This document shows positions 43,077-52,044 of a DNA stretch of 64,000 nt, piece after piece. The position numbers and the translations under genes are program-made. The notes under the pieces were generated by a model. It searched no databases, had not been told where the DNA came from, and saw nothing but the letters and a program-made list of their open reading frames with translations. Each line of letters begins with the position of its first letter. Within the stretch, counting starts at the first letter, position 1. Source of the stretch: Levilactobacillus koreensis JCM 16448 (GTDB lineage Bacteria; Bacillota; Bacilli; Lactobacillales; Lactobacillaceae); the NCBI RefSeq assembly GCF_001435525.1, contig NZ_AZDP01000082.1, positions 1-64,000 of the forward strand, read 5' to 3'.

Positions 43077-43733
43077 GTGGCGAAAATGCAGGACTTTGGA
43101 CAACGGATGCGTTTTTTAGGGTTTTCTATCGTCCTTAATTCCGCCGCTAACGCGTTAACCATCTCAACTAATTTAGGGAGTGCCGTTTGGACCGGATCAT
43201 CCGTGAACCTGGCCAACTGGATTCACGTCCCGCTTGGCTCCACTTTATTCATGTACGGTATCGTGATCACCCTGCTGAATCAAGTGCTGCTGGGACAGTT
43301 CGACCGCCGTCGGTTCATCTCGAACCTATTGTACATCATTCCATTTAGTTATCTGGTCGAATGGATCGGTTACTTCTGGAACTGGATTGGCGTGGGCCAA
43401 CTTGCTCTGCCTTGGCGCGTGGTCGTCGATATCATTGGCCTCTTCGGGGTGGCGTTTGCCGTCTCCATTTATAATCGTTGTAATATTATCATGCATCCTA
43501 ACGACGATTTGGCCTATATCCTAAGGTTCAAATACCTACGGGGATCCGCCGTCATTGCTCAATGGGCCAGCTACACGCCGCCATTGATCATCATCATTCT
43601 ATCGTACCTATTTACCGGTCAGCTTCACGCAATCGGTTTTGGGACGGTCTGGGCCTTGGTCACCCAAGGTATCGTGATGGCGTGGGCGGACACGCACGTC
43701 TTCCCCCAGCTCAAACACCACGTTGACGTTTAA
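43077..43733 (+). CDS. YczE/YyaS-like membrane protein
   Basis: The 218-residue protein has five or six hydrophobic helices and the family entry LGFSIVLNSAANALTISTNLGSAVWTGSSVNLA, which matches the YczE/YitT-like group of lactobacillus membrane proteins. It ends ALVTQGIVMAWADTHVFPQLKHHVDV. The start is the GTG at 43077 after GAGAGGGA, or the in-frame ATG nine bases later. Function is unknown for this subgroup. A bidirectional terminator separates it from the convergent protease gene. Confidence 0.8.
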   Translation: MAKMQDFGQRMRFLGFSIVLNSAANALTISTNLGSAVWTGSSVNLANWIHVPLGSTLFMYGIVITLLNQVLLGQFDRRRFISNLLYIIPFSYLVEWIGYFWNWIGVGQLALPWRVVVDIIGLFGVAFAVSIYNRCNIIMHPNDDLAYILRFKYLRGSAVIAQWASYTPPLIIIILSYLFTGQLHAIGFGTVWALVTQGIVMAWADTHVFPQLKHHVDV

Positions 43734-43744
43734 CTTACAATTTA

Positions 43745-43797
43745 AAACCGGCACCCCGACCACTTATAGCTTAAGCGATTAGGATGCCGGTATTTTT
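43745..43797. terminator. Bidirectional terminator between yczE-like and sedolisin genes
   Basis: AAAACCGGCACCCCGACCAC pairs imperfectly with the segment ending GATGCCGGTATTTTT. A T run exists on one side and AAAA on the other. Confidence 0.75.
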
Positions 43798-43805
43798 ACC
43801 CATTT

Positions 43806-45644
43806 TTACTTGAACTCCTGTGCTAGCTTGTCAAAATCGACGGTTCCTAAACCGGCCGCCTGATTGTACGTTTTCCCAGGTTGACCAACATAGTAGAGAT
43901 TGCTGTTGGCCGTCGAGGAATCTAACCGCGTAAAGGGTGAATCTGCTGATTGTGCCAGACTGTAAAGTTGTGGATTCCACAGACCGACGCGTTGACTGCG
44001 GTCGCTGTTGATATCCGCCGCCAATGCCGCAAACTGTGGCGCCACAAAGCTCGTCCCGCCCATGGTCTCCCAACCATCAGTACCGGTATAAACATCGTAC
44101 CCCGTCAGTGGATCGGCATCAGCCACGACATCTGGATAGTTGCGGCCGTTTGCCGTTCCCTGAATCAGCCCCGGGTGCAACCGCGGTAGACCATTCCCGG
44201 TCAAGTATTGCCGGGCGGCATACGTATTTACCCCGGAAACGCCTTGCTGGTACTTAGGTGTCGCATACAGAGCGGAAATGCCACCGCCACTACCACTTTG
44301 TAACATCGACAACAGGTCCGAGCTCTGCGTAAAGAAGGACCGGTCCTGACGATAAGCGGCGAACAGGACATCCCCGCCCCAAGTCCGTTCCTGAGTAACA
44401 TCGACCCTCGCGCCATTTGGCAACCGACCGGAAATTGGCAATGTCGTCCCACCGGTCGCTGTGACCCACGGGTTATCCGCTGGAAAGTTAGTGTAAATGC
44501 CGTAGCCCACAGACCCATCACGCGTTAAGTCTTCACTGTACGCGCCAGAATCACCAGTCGCCGCAAACGTAGAAATCCCCTGCGTCGCCCCCTGAGCCAG
44601 CAGCACATTCATAATATTTCCATAAAGCGGCGTCAACAGGTGGGAGCTGTTCATCTCTTGTAAGATGCCTTCCGAAATGCCCCAGCTCAACGACAACGAA
44701 CTGGCTCGGTTCTCCCCGAAGGCACTGGCAAACGCATTGATCCAGCCAACGTCGCTCAAAGCCGCGGTGTAAACGCGAATCTTAGCTTGTGGAGCCAACG
44801 CACCAGCCTGTTCCACGTCCAATGACGTTTCGGTGTTGCCCGGATCGACGTTGCCCCAGATATTGGCACCACCGGTCGTAGCAACGCTCAGCCGATTAGC
44901 ACTGGCCGGAATCCCTTCAGCCGACCAGAAATGAGTGATGTCGCGAGTGTCAACCTTACTAAAACTAATGATACCAATGGTTTGCCCCTTCCCCTGATTC
45001 TGATCAGCCACCGCGGTTGCGTGGTACTGAGTCAAAAAGTTCTGGGGTGCCCCAGTCTTAGTCGGTCCATCCGTCGACGTCCCGTTGGCTGCTAGACTAG
45101 TCATCCTCACCAGATTGGTCATCCCCACGACCGCCTCGATCGGCTGCGCCACGGTCTTCGGCAACCGTGGCTGTTTGGCCGAATACTGCAGGCGCGTACC
45201 GTGATAGCGTGCCGTTTCGAGATTGGTCGCAAAGGTCTTGTCTACGGCAGACGCGGACCCCTTTAATTCCATAAATAAGCCATCATTAAACGTCGTAACA
45301 GTCAAATCTCGCTTTTTAAAGTATTTAGTCAATCGTTGTGTGGTGCTCGTCGATTGTCCGAACCGTTGTCGAAACTGCTGCGGTGTCAGAAAATCTTTAA
45401 ACGACGAACTACCCGGCGTATTCACGGCCAAGGCCGTTTGCGTCAACTGTGACGAATGACGCGGCTTCAGAACCAAGTCTAAGGTGACCGTCTTACCCCC
45501 GGCTAATTTTTTGATTTTCTTTAAGCTAGTCAACTGACTTGCCCGATAAGGCGTCGCCAGTGGCGTTGTCTTGGCGGCATCAGCGACTACGCCAAAGCTT
45601 CCTAGTCCCATCAACAGGCTCGCCATCAACACACGAATTTTCAT
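43806..45644 (-). CDS. Secreted S53 (sedolisin/kumamolisin-type) serine-carboxyl protease
   Basis: The 612-residue preproprotease has a signal peptide (MKIRVLMASLLMGLGSFGVVADA), an activation pro-domain (about 30-185), and an S53 catalytic domain. Catalytic residues are visible as Glu272 and Asp276 in NTETSLDVEQA and Ser532 in MGGTSFVAPQFAAL; FAATGDSGAY and the calcium-site region near GLGTVDFDKLA also fit. Sedolisins are active at low pH, which suits an acid-making bacterium, and would supply peptides from external protein. GGAGGGG precedes the ATG. No wall anchor. Confidence 0.94.
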   Translation of the reverse strand: MKIRVLMASLLMGLGSFGVVADAAKTTPLATPYRASQLTSLKKIKKLAGGKTVTLDLVLKPRHSSQLTQTALAVNTPGSSSFKDFLTPQQFRQRFGQSTSTTQRLTKYFKKRDLTVTTFNDGLFMELKGSASAVDKTFATNLETARYHGTRLQYSAKQPRLPKTVAQPIEAVVGMTNLVRMTSLAANGTSTDGPTKTGAPQNFLTQYHATAVADQNQGKGQTIGIISFSKVDTRDITHFWSAEGIPASANRLSVATTGGANIWGNVDPGNTETSLDVEQAGALAPQAKIRVYTAALSDVGWINAFASAFGENRASSLSLSWGISEGILQEMNSSHLLTPLYGNIMNVLLAQGATQGISTFAATGDSGAYSEDLTRDGSVGYGIYTNFPADNPWVTATGGTTLPISGRLPNGARVDVTQERTWGGDVLFAAYRQDRSFFTQSSDLLSMLQSGSGGGISALYATPKYQQGVSGVNTYAARQYLTGNGLPRLHPGLIQGTANGRNYPDVVADADPLTGYDVYTGTDGWETMGGTSFVAPQFAALAADINSDRSQRVGLWNPQLYSLAQSADSPFTRLDSSTANSNLYYVGQPGKTYNQAAGLGTVDFDKLAQEFK

Positions 45645-45740
45645 GCCGCATCCCCTCCATCAGCATCATTATAGACGCGTCCCCCAAAAAGTAACGTCCC
45701 GCTCGCCGTTTCTACATAGTATCGTTACTCAAGTTAACAA

Positions 45741-45777
45741 AAGGGACCTCTCCAGTAACGGATTGGTCCCTTAAAAG
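45741..45777 (-). terminator. Terminator of the oligo-1,6-glucosidase gene
   Basis: AAGGGACC...GGTCCCTT is followed by a short TTG run on the minus strand. Confidence 0.75.
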
Positions 45778-45793
45778 GTTTATTTAAGACTCA

Positions 45794-47470
45794 TTAGAAC
45801 TGATAAACTTTTGCTTCATACGGCCGCAGCGTGTCGCCTTGATCATCCGCATAATTGCCGATCAAGACTTGAGCATCAGCAGGCACGTCGTAATGCCGGT
45901 TCAGTGTTTCTTGAGTGTAATTGAGAATAACTAATAACGTCGTTGTCGCGTTTTTCCGCGTGTAAGCGTAGACCTGTTCGTCATCCTCATTGCCAGCGAC
46001 CAGCGCATAGGTTCCGTCTGTAATGACGGGCAGCGTATGCCGTAACTGAATCAACTTTTGATAGTAGTAGAAAATGGAGTTCGGGTCAGCCAGTGCCTGT
46101 TCGACATTGATGGCCGGATAACTGGCGTTGGCCTTTATCCATGGCGTGTGTGTGGAGAACCCGGCATTGGCGCTCGCATCCCACTGCATTGGTGTCCGCG
46201 CATTATCTCGGCTACGCATGCCTAAATACTTCAGCATCTGCTGACCAGTCAATACATGTTGATCATCCACCAAAACATGGTAGGCGTTAATGGCATCTAG
46301 GTCGCGATAGTCATCTAGGCTTGCGAAATGGGCGTTGGTCATGCCGATTTCTTCGCCTTCATAAATGTAAGGCGTCCCCTGTTGCAGGTGTAGCATTGTC
46401 GCCAACATCTTAGCACTCAACACACGGTAGTCCTCAGTGGAATCATTGCCGAACCGAGAAACCACCCGCGGCTGATCATGATTGTTCCAATACAACGAGT
46501 TCCACGCCGTGCCGGCCAAGCCAGTTTGCCATTTGGTCAGATTGGCCCGCAAGTCCTTCAAGGATGCTTTGCGGTCGGTCCAGCGACCAAGCACGGGATT
46601 GTCACTTTCATCGAGTCCCATGTGTTCAAATTGAAAGACCATGTTGAGCTCGTCGCCATTGAGATTAGCATATTGTTTAGCCTCTTCGATGTTGACACCA
46701 GGAGCTTCACCGACCGTCACCATCTTGTGCTGGCTCATCACATTTTGGTTCATTTCTTGTAAGAATTCATGGATTCGTGGCCCATTAGCAACGACCGAAC
46801 CGGCGTCCCCGTAGACTTGTCCCGCTGCCTTCTTTGCATCTGGGAGTCCCTTGGGCTTGGAAATATAGTTGATGACATCCATCCGAAAACCATCGACACC
46901 CTTAGCCGCCCACCAATTCATCATGTCATAGACCGAGTGGCGGACGTTAGGATTTTCCCAATTCAAATCGGGTTGTTGTGGCGCAAATAAGTGGAGATAG
47001 TACTGACCCGTCTGCTCGTCTAGCTTCCACGCGGAACCCGTAAAGGAAGCTCCCCAGTTGTTCGGTTCATGGCCATCCTGACCATCGCGCCAAATGTAAT
47101 AGTCTCGGTACGGGTTGTCCTTTCCCTGCCGCGACTGCTTGAACCATTTGTGCTCGTCAGACGTGTGGTTAACAACCAGATCCATCATGATCTTCAATCC
47201 TAGACTGTGAGCCTTACTCAGCAGAGCATCGAAATCGGCCATATTGCCAAATTCTGGATTGATGGCGCGATAATCGGAAATATCATACCCGTTATCGACC
47301 TGGGGCGACTGATAGATTGGACTCAGCCAAATAATATCGGCACCGAGCTTCTTAATGTAGTCTAGGCGTTGCGTAATCCCTGGCAGATCGCCAATTCCGT
47401 CGCCGTTACTATCCTGATAACTCCGCGGATACACTTGATAAACAACCGCATTTTGCCACCATTTTTCCAA
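45794..47470 (-). CDS. Oligo-1,6-glucosidase (GH13, subfamily 31)
   Basis: The 558-residue cytoplasmic glycoside hydrolase has the family regions in order: DLVVNHTSDEH, DGFRMDVINYISK with nucleophile Asp198, VGEAPG with acid Glu255 and NNHDQPRVVSRFG with His331-Asp332. The residue after the nucleophile is Val199, which in this subfamily goes with alpha-1,6 bonds (isomaltose, panose). It starts with TTG at 47470 after GAAGGAG. A perfect 18-bp palindrome upstream suggests control by a MalR-type repressor. No phosphorylase or transporter is adjacent. Confidence 0.93.
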   Translation of the reverse strand: MEKWWQNAVVYQVYPRSYQDSNGDGIGDLPGITQRLDYIKKLGADIIWLSPIYQSPQVDNGYDISDYRAINPEFGNMADFDALLSKAHSLGLKIMMDLVVNHTSDEHKWFKQSRQGKDNPYRDYYIWRDGQDGHEPNNWGASFTGSAWKLDEQTGQYYLHLFAPQQPDLNWENPNVRHSVYDMMNWWAAKGVDGFRMDVINYISKPKGLPDAKKAAGQVYGDAGSVVANGPRIHEFLQEMNQNVMSQHKMVTVGEAPGVNIEEAKQYANLNGDELNMVFQFEHMGLDESDNPVLGRWTDRKASLKDLRANLTKWQTGLAGTAWNSLYWNNHDQPRVVSRFGNDSTEDYRVLSAKMLATMLHLQQGTPYIYEGEEIGMTNAHFASLDDYRDLDAINAYHVLVDDQHVLTGQQMLKYLGMRSRDNARTPMQWDASANAGFSTHTPWIKANASYPAINVEQALADPNSIFYYYQKLIQLRHTLPVITDGTYALVAGNEDDEQVYAYTRKNATTTLLVILNYTQETLNRHYDVPADAQVLIGNYADDQGDTLRPYEAKVYQF

Positions 47471-47562
47471 GATGAATTCACTCCTTCACGTCTAGTCGAC
47501 TGGCGGTCGTTAGTCGCGACTACCAGCCAGTTGAATTCCACTTCATCAGTAAACATATCGTT

Positions 47563-47580
47563 TGCACAAACGTTTGTGCA
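47563..47580 (-). promoter_or_regulatory. MalR/LacI-type operator upstream of the glucosidase gene
   Basis: TGCACAAACGTTTGTGCA is a perfect 18-bp palindrome with the central ACGT typical of LacI-family operators. It lies ~93 bp ahead of the start codon. Confidence 0.85.
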
Positions 47581-47714
47581 CCCTTAATGTAATCCCTTTC
47601 ATTTTATTTGTCAACGCTCATTTTGATCCAATTTTCGTCCAATTTTCAACCAGTTAATGACAAAATTTTTTCCAAAACAAAAGAGCCTCCAGTCACCCCA
47701 AGGCCCCACAATTT

Positions 47715-48602
47715 CTATTCAAGTTCACCAGTCAAAATAAACTGTTTAATTTCCTTTAACGTCCGCTTAGATTCCGGTAGCTTGGACCACAGAATGTAGT
47801 CATGCAACATCGACTTCATCTGGTGGACCCGAAACGGCGTCCCATTTGCCATCTGGAATTTTTGCAGCAGCCGCTCATCATCGGCGGCCAATAATTCATT
47901 GGTCCCATAATACAATTGAACTGGCCCCAGGTCGTCGAATGTCCCGTAAATTGGGCTCACCACGGGATCGGTCACCGGATGTTCGCCCGCGTACTCAAAC
48001 CCAATCTTCTTCAACGTTGCCAACGTCAGGTACGGGTCATGCTTCGCCGCCGTCTGGAGATCCGGATTCATCATACTGAGATCCGTCCACGGGGATACCA
48101 AAATAGTCCCGGCTGGTAGCGGTTCTTGATGCAATTTTAGTTGTTGGAGCAAGGTCAGGGCTAGCCCCCCACCGGCCGAATCGCCCATCAAGAAGAATTG
48201 GTCATCCGGATATTGCGCGCGTAAATAGCTATAGGCACGCATCGCAAAGACCACCGTTTCGTCCACGGTCGCCTCGGGCACCAGCGGGTAATCCACGTAA
48301 GTCACGCGCAGATTAGCCTCGTTGATCAACGTTTCCATCAGTTGCCGGTGACTATCGATACCCTGCATGGTATAAGCGCCGCCATGAAATAACAACACGT
48401 GTTGCGGCAACGGTGCGCCGGAAGCGGCCGTCAATAACCGACCACCGAAAACCCGCCGCTCCTCAGTCACAATGTTCGCCGCAAACTTTTCGGGCACGAC
48501 GGCACGGTTCTGCCGACTAGGCTGTAAAAATGCTTGCTGGATCTGTTGTTTGAGCTGACTGTGTTGGGTCTTGAAAAGTAACCATTTCCCACGCAAACTC
48601 AC
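47715..48602 (-). CDS. Alpha/beta hydrolase, hormone-sensitive-lipase-type esterase
   Basis: The ~295-residue protein has the oxyanion motif FHGGAY (near residue 75), the nucleophile elbow GDSAGGGLAL (near 140), an Asp in TDPVVSPIYG and the His in MLHDYILW. This is the HSL/bacterial family IV esterase pattern, acting on short-chain esters. I start it at the GTG at 48602 with AGGGTGA before it; a GTG nine bases earlier lies in the ribosome site. No signal peptide. It is the last minus-strand gene of this group. Confidence 0.88.
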   Translation of the reverse strand: MSLRGKWLLFKTQHSQLKQQIQQAFLQPSRQNRAVVPEKFAANIVTEERRVFGGRLLTAASGAPLPQHVLLFHGGAYTMQGIDSHRQLMETLINEANLRVTYVDYPLVPEATVDETVVFAMRAYSYLRAQYPDDQFFLMGDSAGGGLALTLLQQLKLHQEPLPAGTILVSPWTDLSMMNPDLQTAAKHDPYLTLATLKKIGFEYAGEHPVTDPVVSPIYGTFDDLGPVQLYYGTNELLAADDERLLQKFQMANGTPFRVHQMKSMLHDYILWSKLPESKRTLKEIKQFILTGELE

Positions 48603-48808
48603 GACTATCACCCTATCTTTTTGCCTTCGTCAAATCCCTGTACTCTCTCATGCCGCTCGAACTACCTGTTTCAAAAGTCGAAACGTATAAAGATAGTATA
48701 CAGCGTTTGGCGGCAAAACACCTCCCTCAGAATCAATTACTAGGTAATTTCTGCGAAAACCGTTAGAATAGAGTACGTGACAGCTGATATTGAAAGGTGG
48801 ATGAACTG

Positions 48809-49603
48809 ATGACAAATAACCGAATTTTAAACGTGACTGGCGGCCGGAACTTCCGTGAGCTCGGTGGGTACCCAACAGTCGACGGCCACACGGTTAAGTG
48901 GCACAAGTTACTGCGGACCGCGGGACTCGCGGACCTCACCCCCACTGATCAACAAAAACTGAGCGATTATGGCGTGGTGGCCGACGTGGATTTCCGTTCC
49001 AAAGATGAACAGAAACAGGCACCGGACCGCGTACCAGCCGGGGCCACGTACCACTTTCTACCGGTCTTTCCCGCCGATGACCAGACGGATGCTTCGGCGT
49101 CTGAAGATGAATTGGAAAAACGCTTCTCGGTCAACGACCAAGCCGGCCACGACCACATGGTAGAGGTTTACCAACAGATGGTGACGTTGCCATCCGCGCA
49201 AAGTGCCTACCATGACTTCTTTGCCACGATGTTGGCGGCCGACCAGCCCGACCAAACGGTATTGTTCCATTGTACGGCTGGTAAGGACCGGACCGGGATG
49301 GGCGCCTTCTTTGCGCTGAGTGCGCTGGGCGTTGACCCCCAAGTCATTCGCAAAGACTACTTATTGACCAACGAAACGACGGCTGATCATGTCAACCAGA
49401 TCAGCGAAACCGCTCGACAACAAGGTCACGGCGAAGCCTTCGTCACTAATTTACGGGCCTTATACTCTGTCAGCGATGACTACTTTAACGCCGCTACCAA
49501 ATTGATCAACACCCAGTTTGGCGGCGCGCAGGATTACCTACACGATGTCTTGGGCTTATCTCATAGTGACTTAAACAACTTTAAACAACTCTATTTAGAC
49601 TAA
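48809..49603 (+). CDS. Tyrosine-specific protein phosphatase
   Basis: The 264-residue phosphatase has the P-loop HCTAGKDRTGMGAF, with Cys155 and Arg161 matching the C(X)5R motif, a general-acid region at VADVDFRSKDE and an N-terminal NFRELGGYPT typical of the bacterial Ptp group related to MptpB. Substrates may be phosphotyrosine or phosphoinositides. The ATG at 48809 is preferred over 48797 because AAAGGTGG lies upstream at a normal distance. No kinase is adjacent. Confidence 0.92.
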   Translation: MTNNRILNVTGGRNFRELGGYPTVDGHTVKWHKLLRTAGLADLTPTDQQKLSDYGVVADVDFRSKDEQKQAPDRVPAGATYHFLPVFPADDQTDASASEDELEKRFSVNDQAGHDHMVEVYQQMVTLPSAQSAYHDFFATMLAADQPDQTVLFHCTAGKDRTGMGAFFALSALGVDPQVIRKDYLLTNETTADHVNQISETARQQGHGEAFVTNLRALYSVSDDYFNAATKLINTQFGGAQDYLHDVLGLSHSDLNNFKQLYLD

Positions 49604-49612
49604 CACCCATTG

Positions 49613-49648
49613 CCAGACTAACCGTTTTAGCGGGTAGCCTGGTTTTTC
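49613..49648 (+). terminator. Terminator after the tyrosine phosphatase gene
   Basis: CCAGaCTAaCC pairs with GGgTAGcCTGG and is followed by five T residues. Confidence 0.78.
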
Positions 49649-49672
49649 TAACCCACGAAAGGACCTGATGAG

Positions 49673-50605
49673 ATGAAAAAGAAAGCTCTGACTTGGACGC
49701 TGCCGCTACTAGGAATCGCCGCAACGTCGCTAATTGCCAGCGAGCACCTGTTCAACTTTGCCTTTAAACGGGTCAACTACGTCCCGGAAACTTCCGCGGA
49801 TAAACAAAAATACGCCGACGCTTACTACGCCTACGTCGATTGGTATCAAAAGATCGATAAGGAAAAATGGTATCTACACGAACACGACCCCCAGAATCGG
49901 ATGGTCGCGGAGTACATTCCCGCCGAAATGCCGAGCAAGCAGACCGTCATCATTTCCCACGGTTACAAGGGTAACGGCGAGACGATGGCAAACTTTGCCC
50001 AGATGTATCACCGCTTAGGGTTCAACGTGCTGTTGCCCGACGACCGTGGTCACGGCGAAAGCGCCGGCAAGTACATCAGCTTCGGCTGGCTCGACCGCTT
50101 AGACTACCTCCAGTGGATTCAGCAGGTCATCGACCGCACTGGTGACGACGTTAAAATTCTGATGTTTGGTGTCAGCATGGGTGGGGCCACGATGGAGATG
50201 CTCTCCGGCGAAGACCTGCCGTCTCAGGTCAAGGCAATCATTGCCGACTGCGGCTACTCCAGCATTGAGGCCGAACTGACCTACCTGCTGAAGCGTCAAT
50301 TTCACCTGCCAAAATACCCGATTGAACCGCTGGTCAGCACCATTTCCAAGCGGCGACTTGGCTACTACCTCGGCGATGTGACTGCCACGGACCAACTCAA
50401 GAAAAACAAACGGCCAATTCTCTTCATTCATGGGGAAAAGGACGTGTACGTCCCAGTTGGCATGGCCTACGAAAACTACGCGGCGACCCATGCGCCTAAA
50501 CAGTTGTGGATTGTGAAGAACGCCTCCCATGCCGAGAGTTTTTGGACGAATCCAGCACGGTATCAGGCCCATGTGATAGAGTTTTTGCAGACTTATTTTA
50601 ATTAA
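49673..50605 (+). CDS. Membrane-anchored alpha/beta hydrolase
   Basis: The 310-residue hydrolase has an N-terminal hydrophobic anchor (TWTLPLLGIAATSLIASEHLF), then an alpha/beta fold: IISHGYKGNGETM (oxyanion), LPDDRGHGES, nucleophile Ser168 in FGVSMGGATMEML, an Asp in HGEKDVYVP and the His in NASHAESFW. This matches the group containing lactobacillus cinnamoyl/feruloyl-like esterases and BAAT-like hydrolases, with the active site facing outside. GAAAGGA precedes the ATG. The substrate is unknown. Confidence 0.9.
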   Translation: MKKKALTWTLPLLGIAATSLIASEHLFNFAFKRVNYVPETSADKQKYADAYYAYVDWYQKIDKEKWYLHEHDPQNRMVAEYIPAEMPSKQTVIISHGYKGNGETMANFAQMYHRLGFNVLLPDDRGHGESAGKYISFGWLDRLDYLQWIQQVIDRTGDDVKILMFGVSMGGATMEMLSGEDLPSQVKAIIADCGYSSIEAELTYLLKRQFHLPKYPIEPLVSTISKRRLGYYLGDVTATDQLKKNKRPILFIHGEKDVYVPVGMAYENYAATHAPKQLWIVKNASHAESFWTNPARYQAHVIEFLQTYFN

Positions 50606-50626
50606 GCACAGAATGAAGGAATTAGA

Positions 50627-51448
50627 GTGAACAAGTTTAGACCAGTTCTTTTAGCAATTTTTATCGCTCTCGTTGGTTTCGGTTTATCGCCAACTTCAGC
50701 TCAGGCCACTAGCATTACGCATGAACAAACAGCCATTAAAAAGATTGCTAAACGGGATCTCAAACCAATGGGCGGCCGCTGGTCCGTCAAAATTACGCGA
50801 TTAGGCCAATCACCCATCAGCGTTCAAACCGGTAACGCCAAAATTAAACGTCAACGTGCCGCAAGTACAATTAAGGTCTATATCATGTTGACCATTTTTC
50901 AGCGGGCACAATTGAAAAAGCTCAAGGTTACCTCACAGGACCAACGCGACTTAAAACTGATGATTCACAATTCAGATAATAACGCCGCTAACCGCTTGAT
51001 TAAGCGTGCCGGTGGGATGAAGCACGTCAACCGAACAATCAAAACATATGGTTTCAAACAAACGACGTTAAATCGCCATCTGTTGGATACGCGGGCTCTA
51101 CGTGAAGGACACGACAACTATACGTCAGTTCAAGATTTGACCACTTTTCTGACACGTGTCTATCAGCATCGCTTGCTAGGGGAAAAATACGATCAAAAGA
51201 TGCTCAAACTACTAAAGGGATGCCGTAATCACAGTAAATTACCGCATCTGGTCAAGCAAGCCACTGTCTACAACAAGACTGGTGAGTACCCAGCCAAGGG
51301 GGTCCAGAATGATTGTGCCCTGTTTAAAACCAAACATGGCGTCTACTCCATCGTTGTCTTGGCTCAGAGTGGTCATCAGTATCAACAATATCGTGGCATG
51401 AATCGTTTAGGCCGTGATGTCGTCACTTACTTTAATCGGCATCACTAA
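50627..51448 (+). CDS. Secreted beta-lactamase/PBP-like serine hydrolase
   Basis: The 273-residue protein has a signal peptide (MNKFRPVLLAIFIALVGFG, cleavage near AQA-TS) and a class A beta-lactamase fold with Ser80-x-x-Lys83 in AASTIKVY, Ser116-Asp-Asn in HNSDNNAAN and Lys217-Thr-Gly in VYNKTGEYP. The class A Glu166 region is not clear, so it may bind penicillin or peptidoglycan rather than degrade drugs. It starts at the GTG at 50627 with GAAGGAAT upstream, 21 bp after the hydrolase gene. They may be cotranscribed. Confidence 0.88.
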   Translation: MNKFRPVLLAIFIALVGFGLSPTSAQATSITHEQTAIKKIAKRDLKPMGGRWSVKITRLGQSPISVQTGNAKIKRQRAASTIKVYIMLTIFQRAQLKKLKVTSQDQRDLKLMIHNSDNNAANRLIKRAGGMKHVNRTIKTYGFKQTTLNRHLLDTRALREGHDNYTSVQDLTTFLTRVYQHRLLGEKYDQKMLKLLKGCRNHSKLPHLVKQATVYNKTGEYPAKGVQNDCALFKTKHGVYSIVVLAQSGHQYQQYRGMNRLGRDVVTYFNRHH

Positions 51449-51450
51449 TA

Positions 51451-51493
51451 AAAATCGCAGGTCCAGTTCAATTACTGTACCTGCGATTTTTTT
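51451..51493 (+). terminator. Terminator after the beta-lactamase-like gene
   Basis: AAAATCGCAGGT pairs with ACCTGCGATTTT, then TTT. Confidence 0.88.
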
Positions 51494-51678
51494 AGATTCT
51501 GATTAGGTTTGTAGGATAGGATTTTCCTCCTGCACAGTACATGATTTTCAGTCGATTTACCCAATATTTCCCCGCAAGGCAATCGCTACAAATGGCGTCA
51601 CATCAGCATTCCACCACCAAGCTCACCCGTACACGCCCAATCTTAACCTGACCTGAAATCCCAGAAATCTTCACACAT

Positions 51679-51754
51679 TTAGATTTCCCTTAACAATTTG
51701 TCGCAAAGTCATCACAACTTTAGCCCTTTTCTGGTCACAATCTCCGGGTATAGT
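51679..51754 (+). promoter_or_regulatory. Four hexamer repeats at 11-bp period plus -10 box
   Basis: TTAGAT (51679), TTAACA (51690), TCGCAA (51701) and TCACAA (51712) start exactly 11 bp apart. A further TCACAA sits at 51734, in phase. A TATAGT -10 follows at 51749-51754. Phased TTNACA-like hexamers with ~5-bp gaps are the pattern bound by PhoP and other OmpR-family response regulators. The two right-hand units deviate, so the regulator is inferred. Confidence 0.55.
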
Positions 51755-51760
51755 AGTAAT

Positions 51761-51966
51761 CATAGTAATTAGCCAATAACTGTTACTACTCAAATTCTAT
51801 ATCCAATCCCTTTTAGATTCTCTCCCCCTAAGAGAATCATTCCCTAGTTAGGTTCCCTCAAGCCTAACTACTCCTCTAACAACGAATTCACACCCCCTAT
51901 GTGAATTCACTCCTCATGATAAAAATCGCGCTGCTCTCCTCCCCGAGAGTCGCGCGATTTTTTTAT
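51761..51966 (+). ncRNA. Candidate small RNA with four C-rich-loop hairpins
   Basis: After the TATAGT box come ~200 non-coding bases with three perfect or near-perfect hairpins and a terminator. Hairpin 1: GATTCTCT/AGAGAATC (51816-51838), loop CCCCCTA. Hairpin 2: TAGTTAGGTT/AGCCTAACTA (51845-51870), loop CCCTCA. Hairpin 3: GAATTCACA/TGTGAATTC (51884-51908), loop CCCCCTA. Terminator: AAATCGCGC/GCGCGATTT with inner CTCTC/GAGAG (51923-51966), loop CTCCCC. The linkers hold CTCCTC twice (51871 and 51909). Every exposed part is complementary to Shine-Dalgarno sequences. Confidence 0.65.
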
Positions 51967-52044
51967 TCTATCCTAAATTCAAATGCTAGTTAAAGCTGAC
52001 ATTGCAATTGTATTAATAAGGACTGATATTGCCAAATTAGTGTA

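Noticed and set aside
51917-51994. Possible short peptide starting MIKIALLSS inside the small-RNA terminator
   Set aside because: There is no ribosome site before the ATG, and the codons cover the terminator stem.
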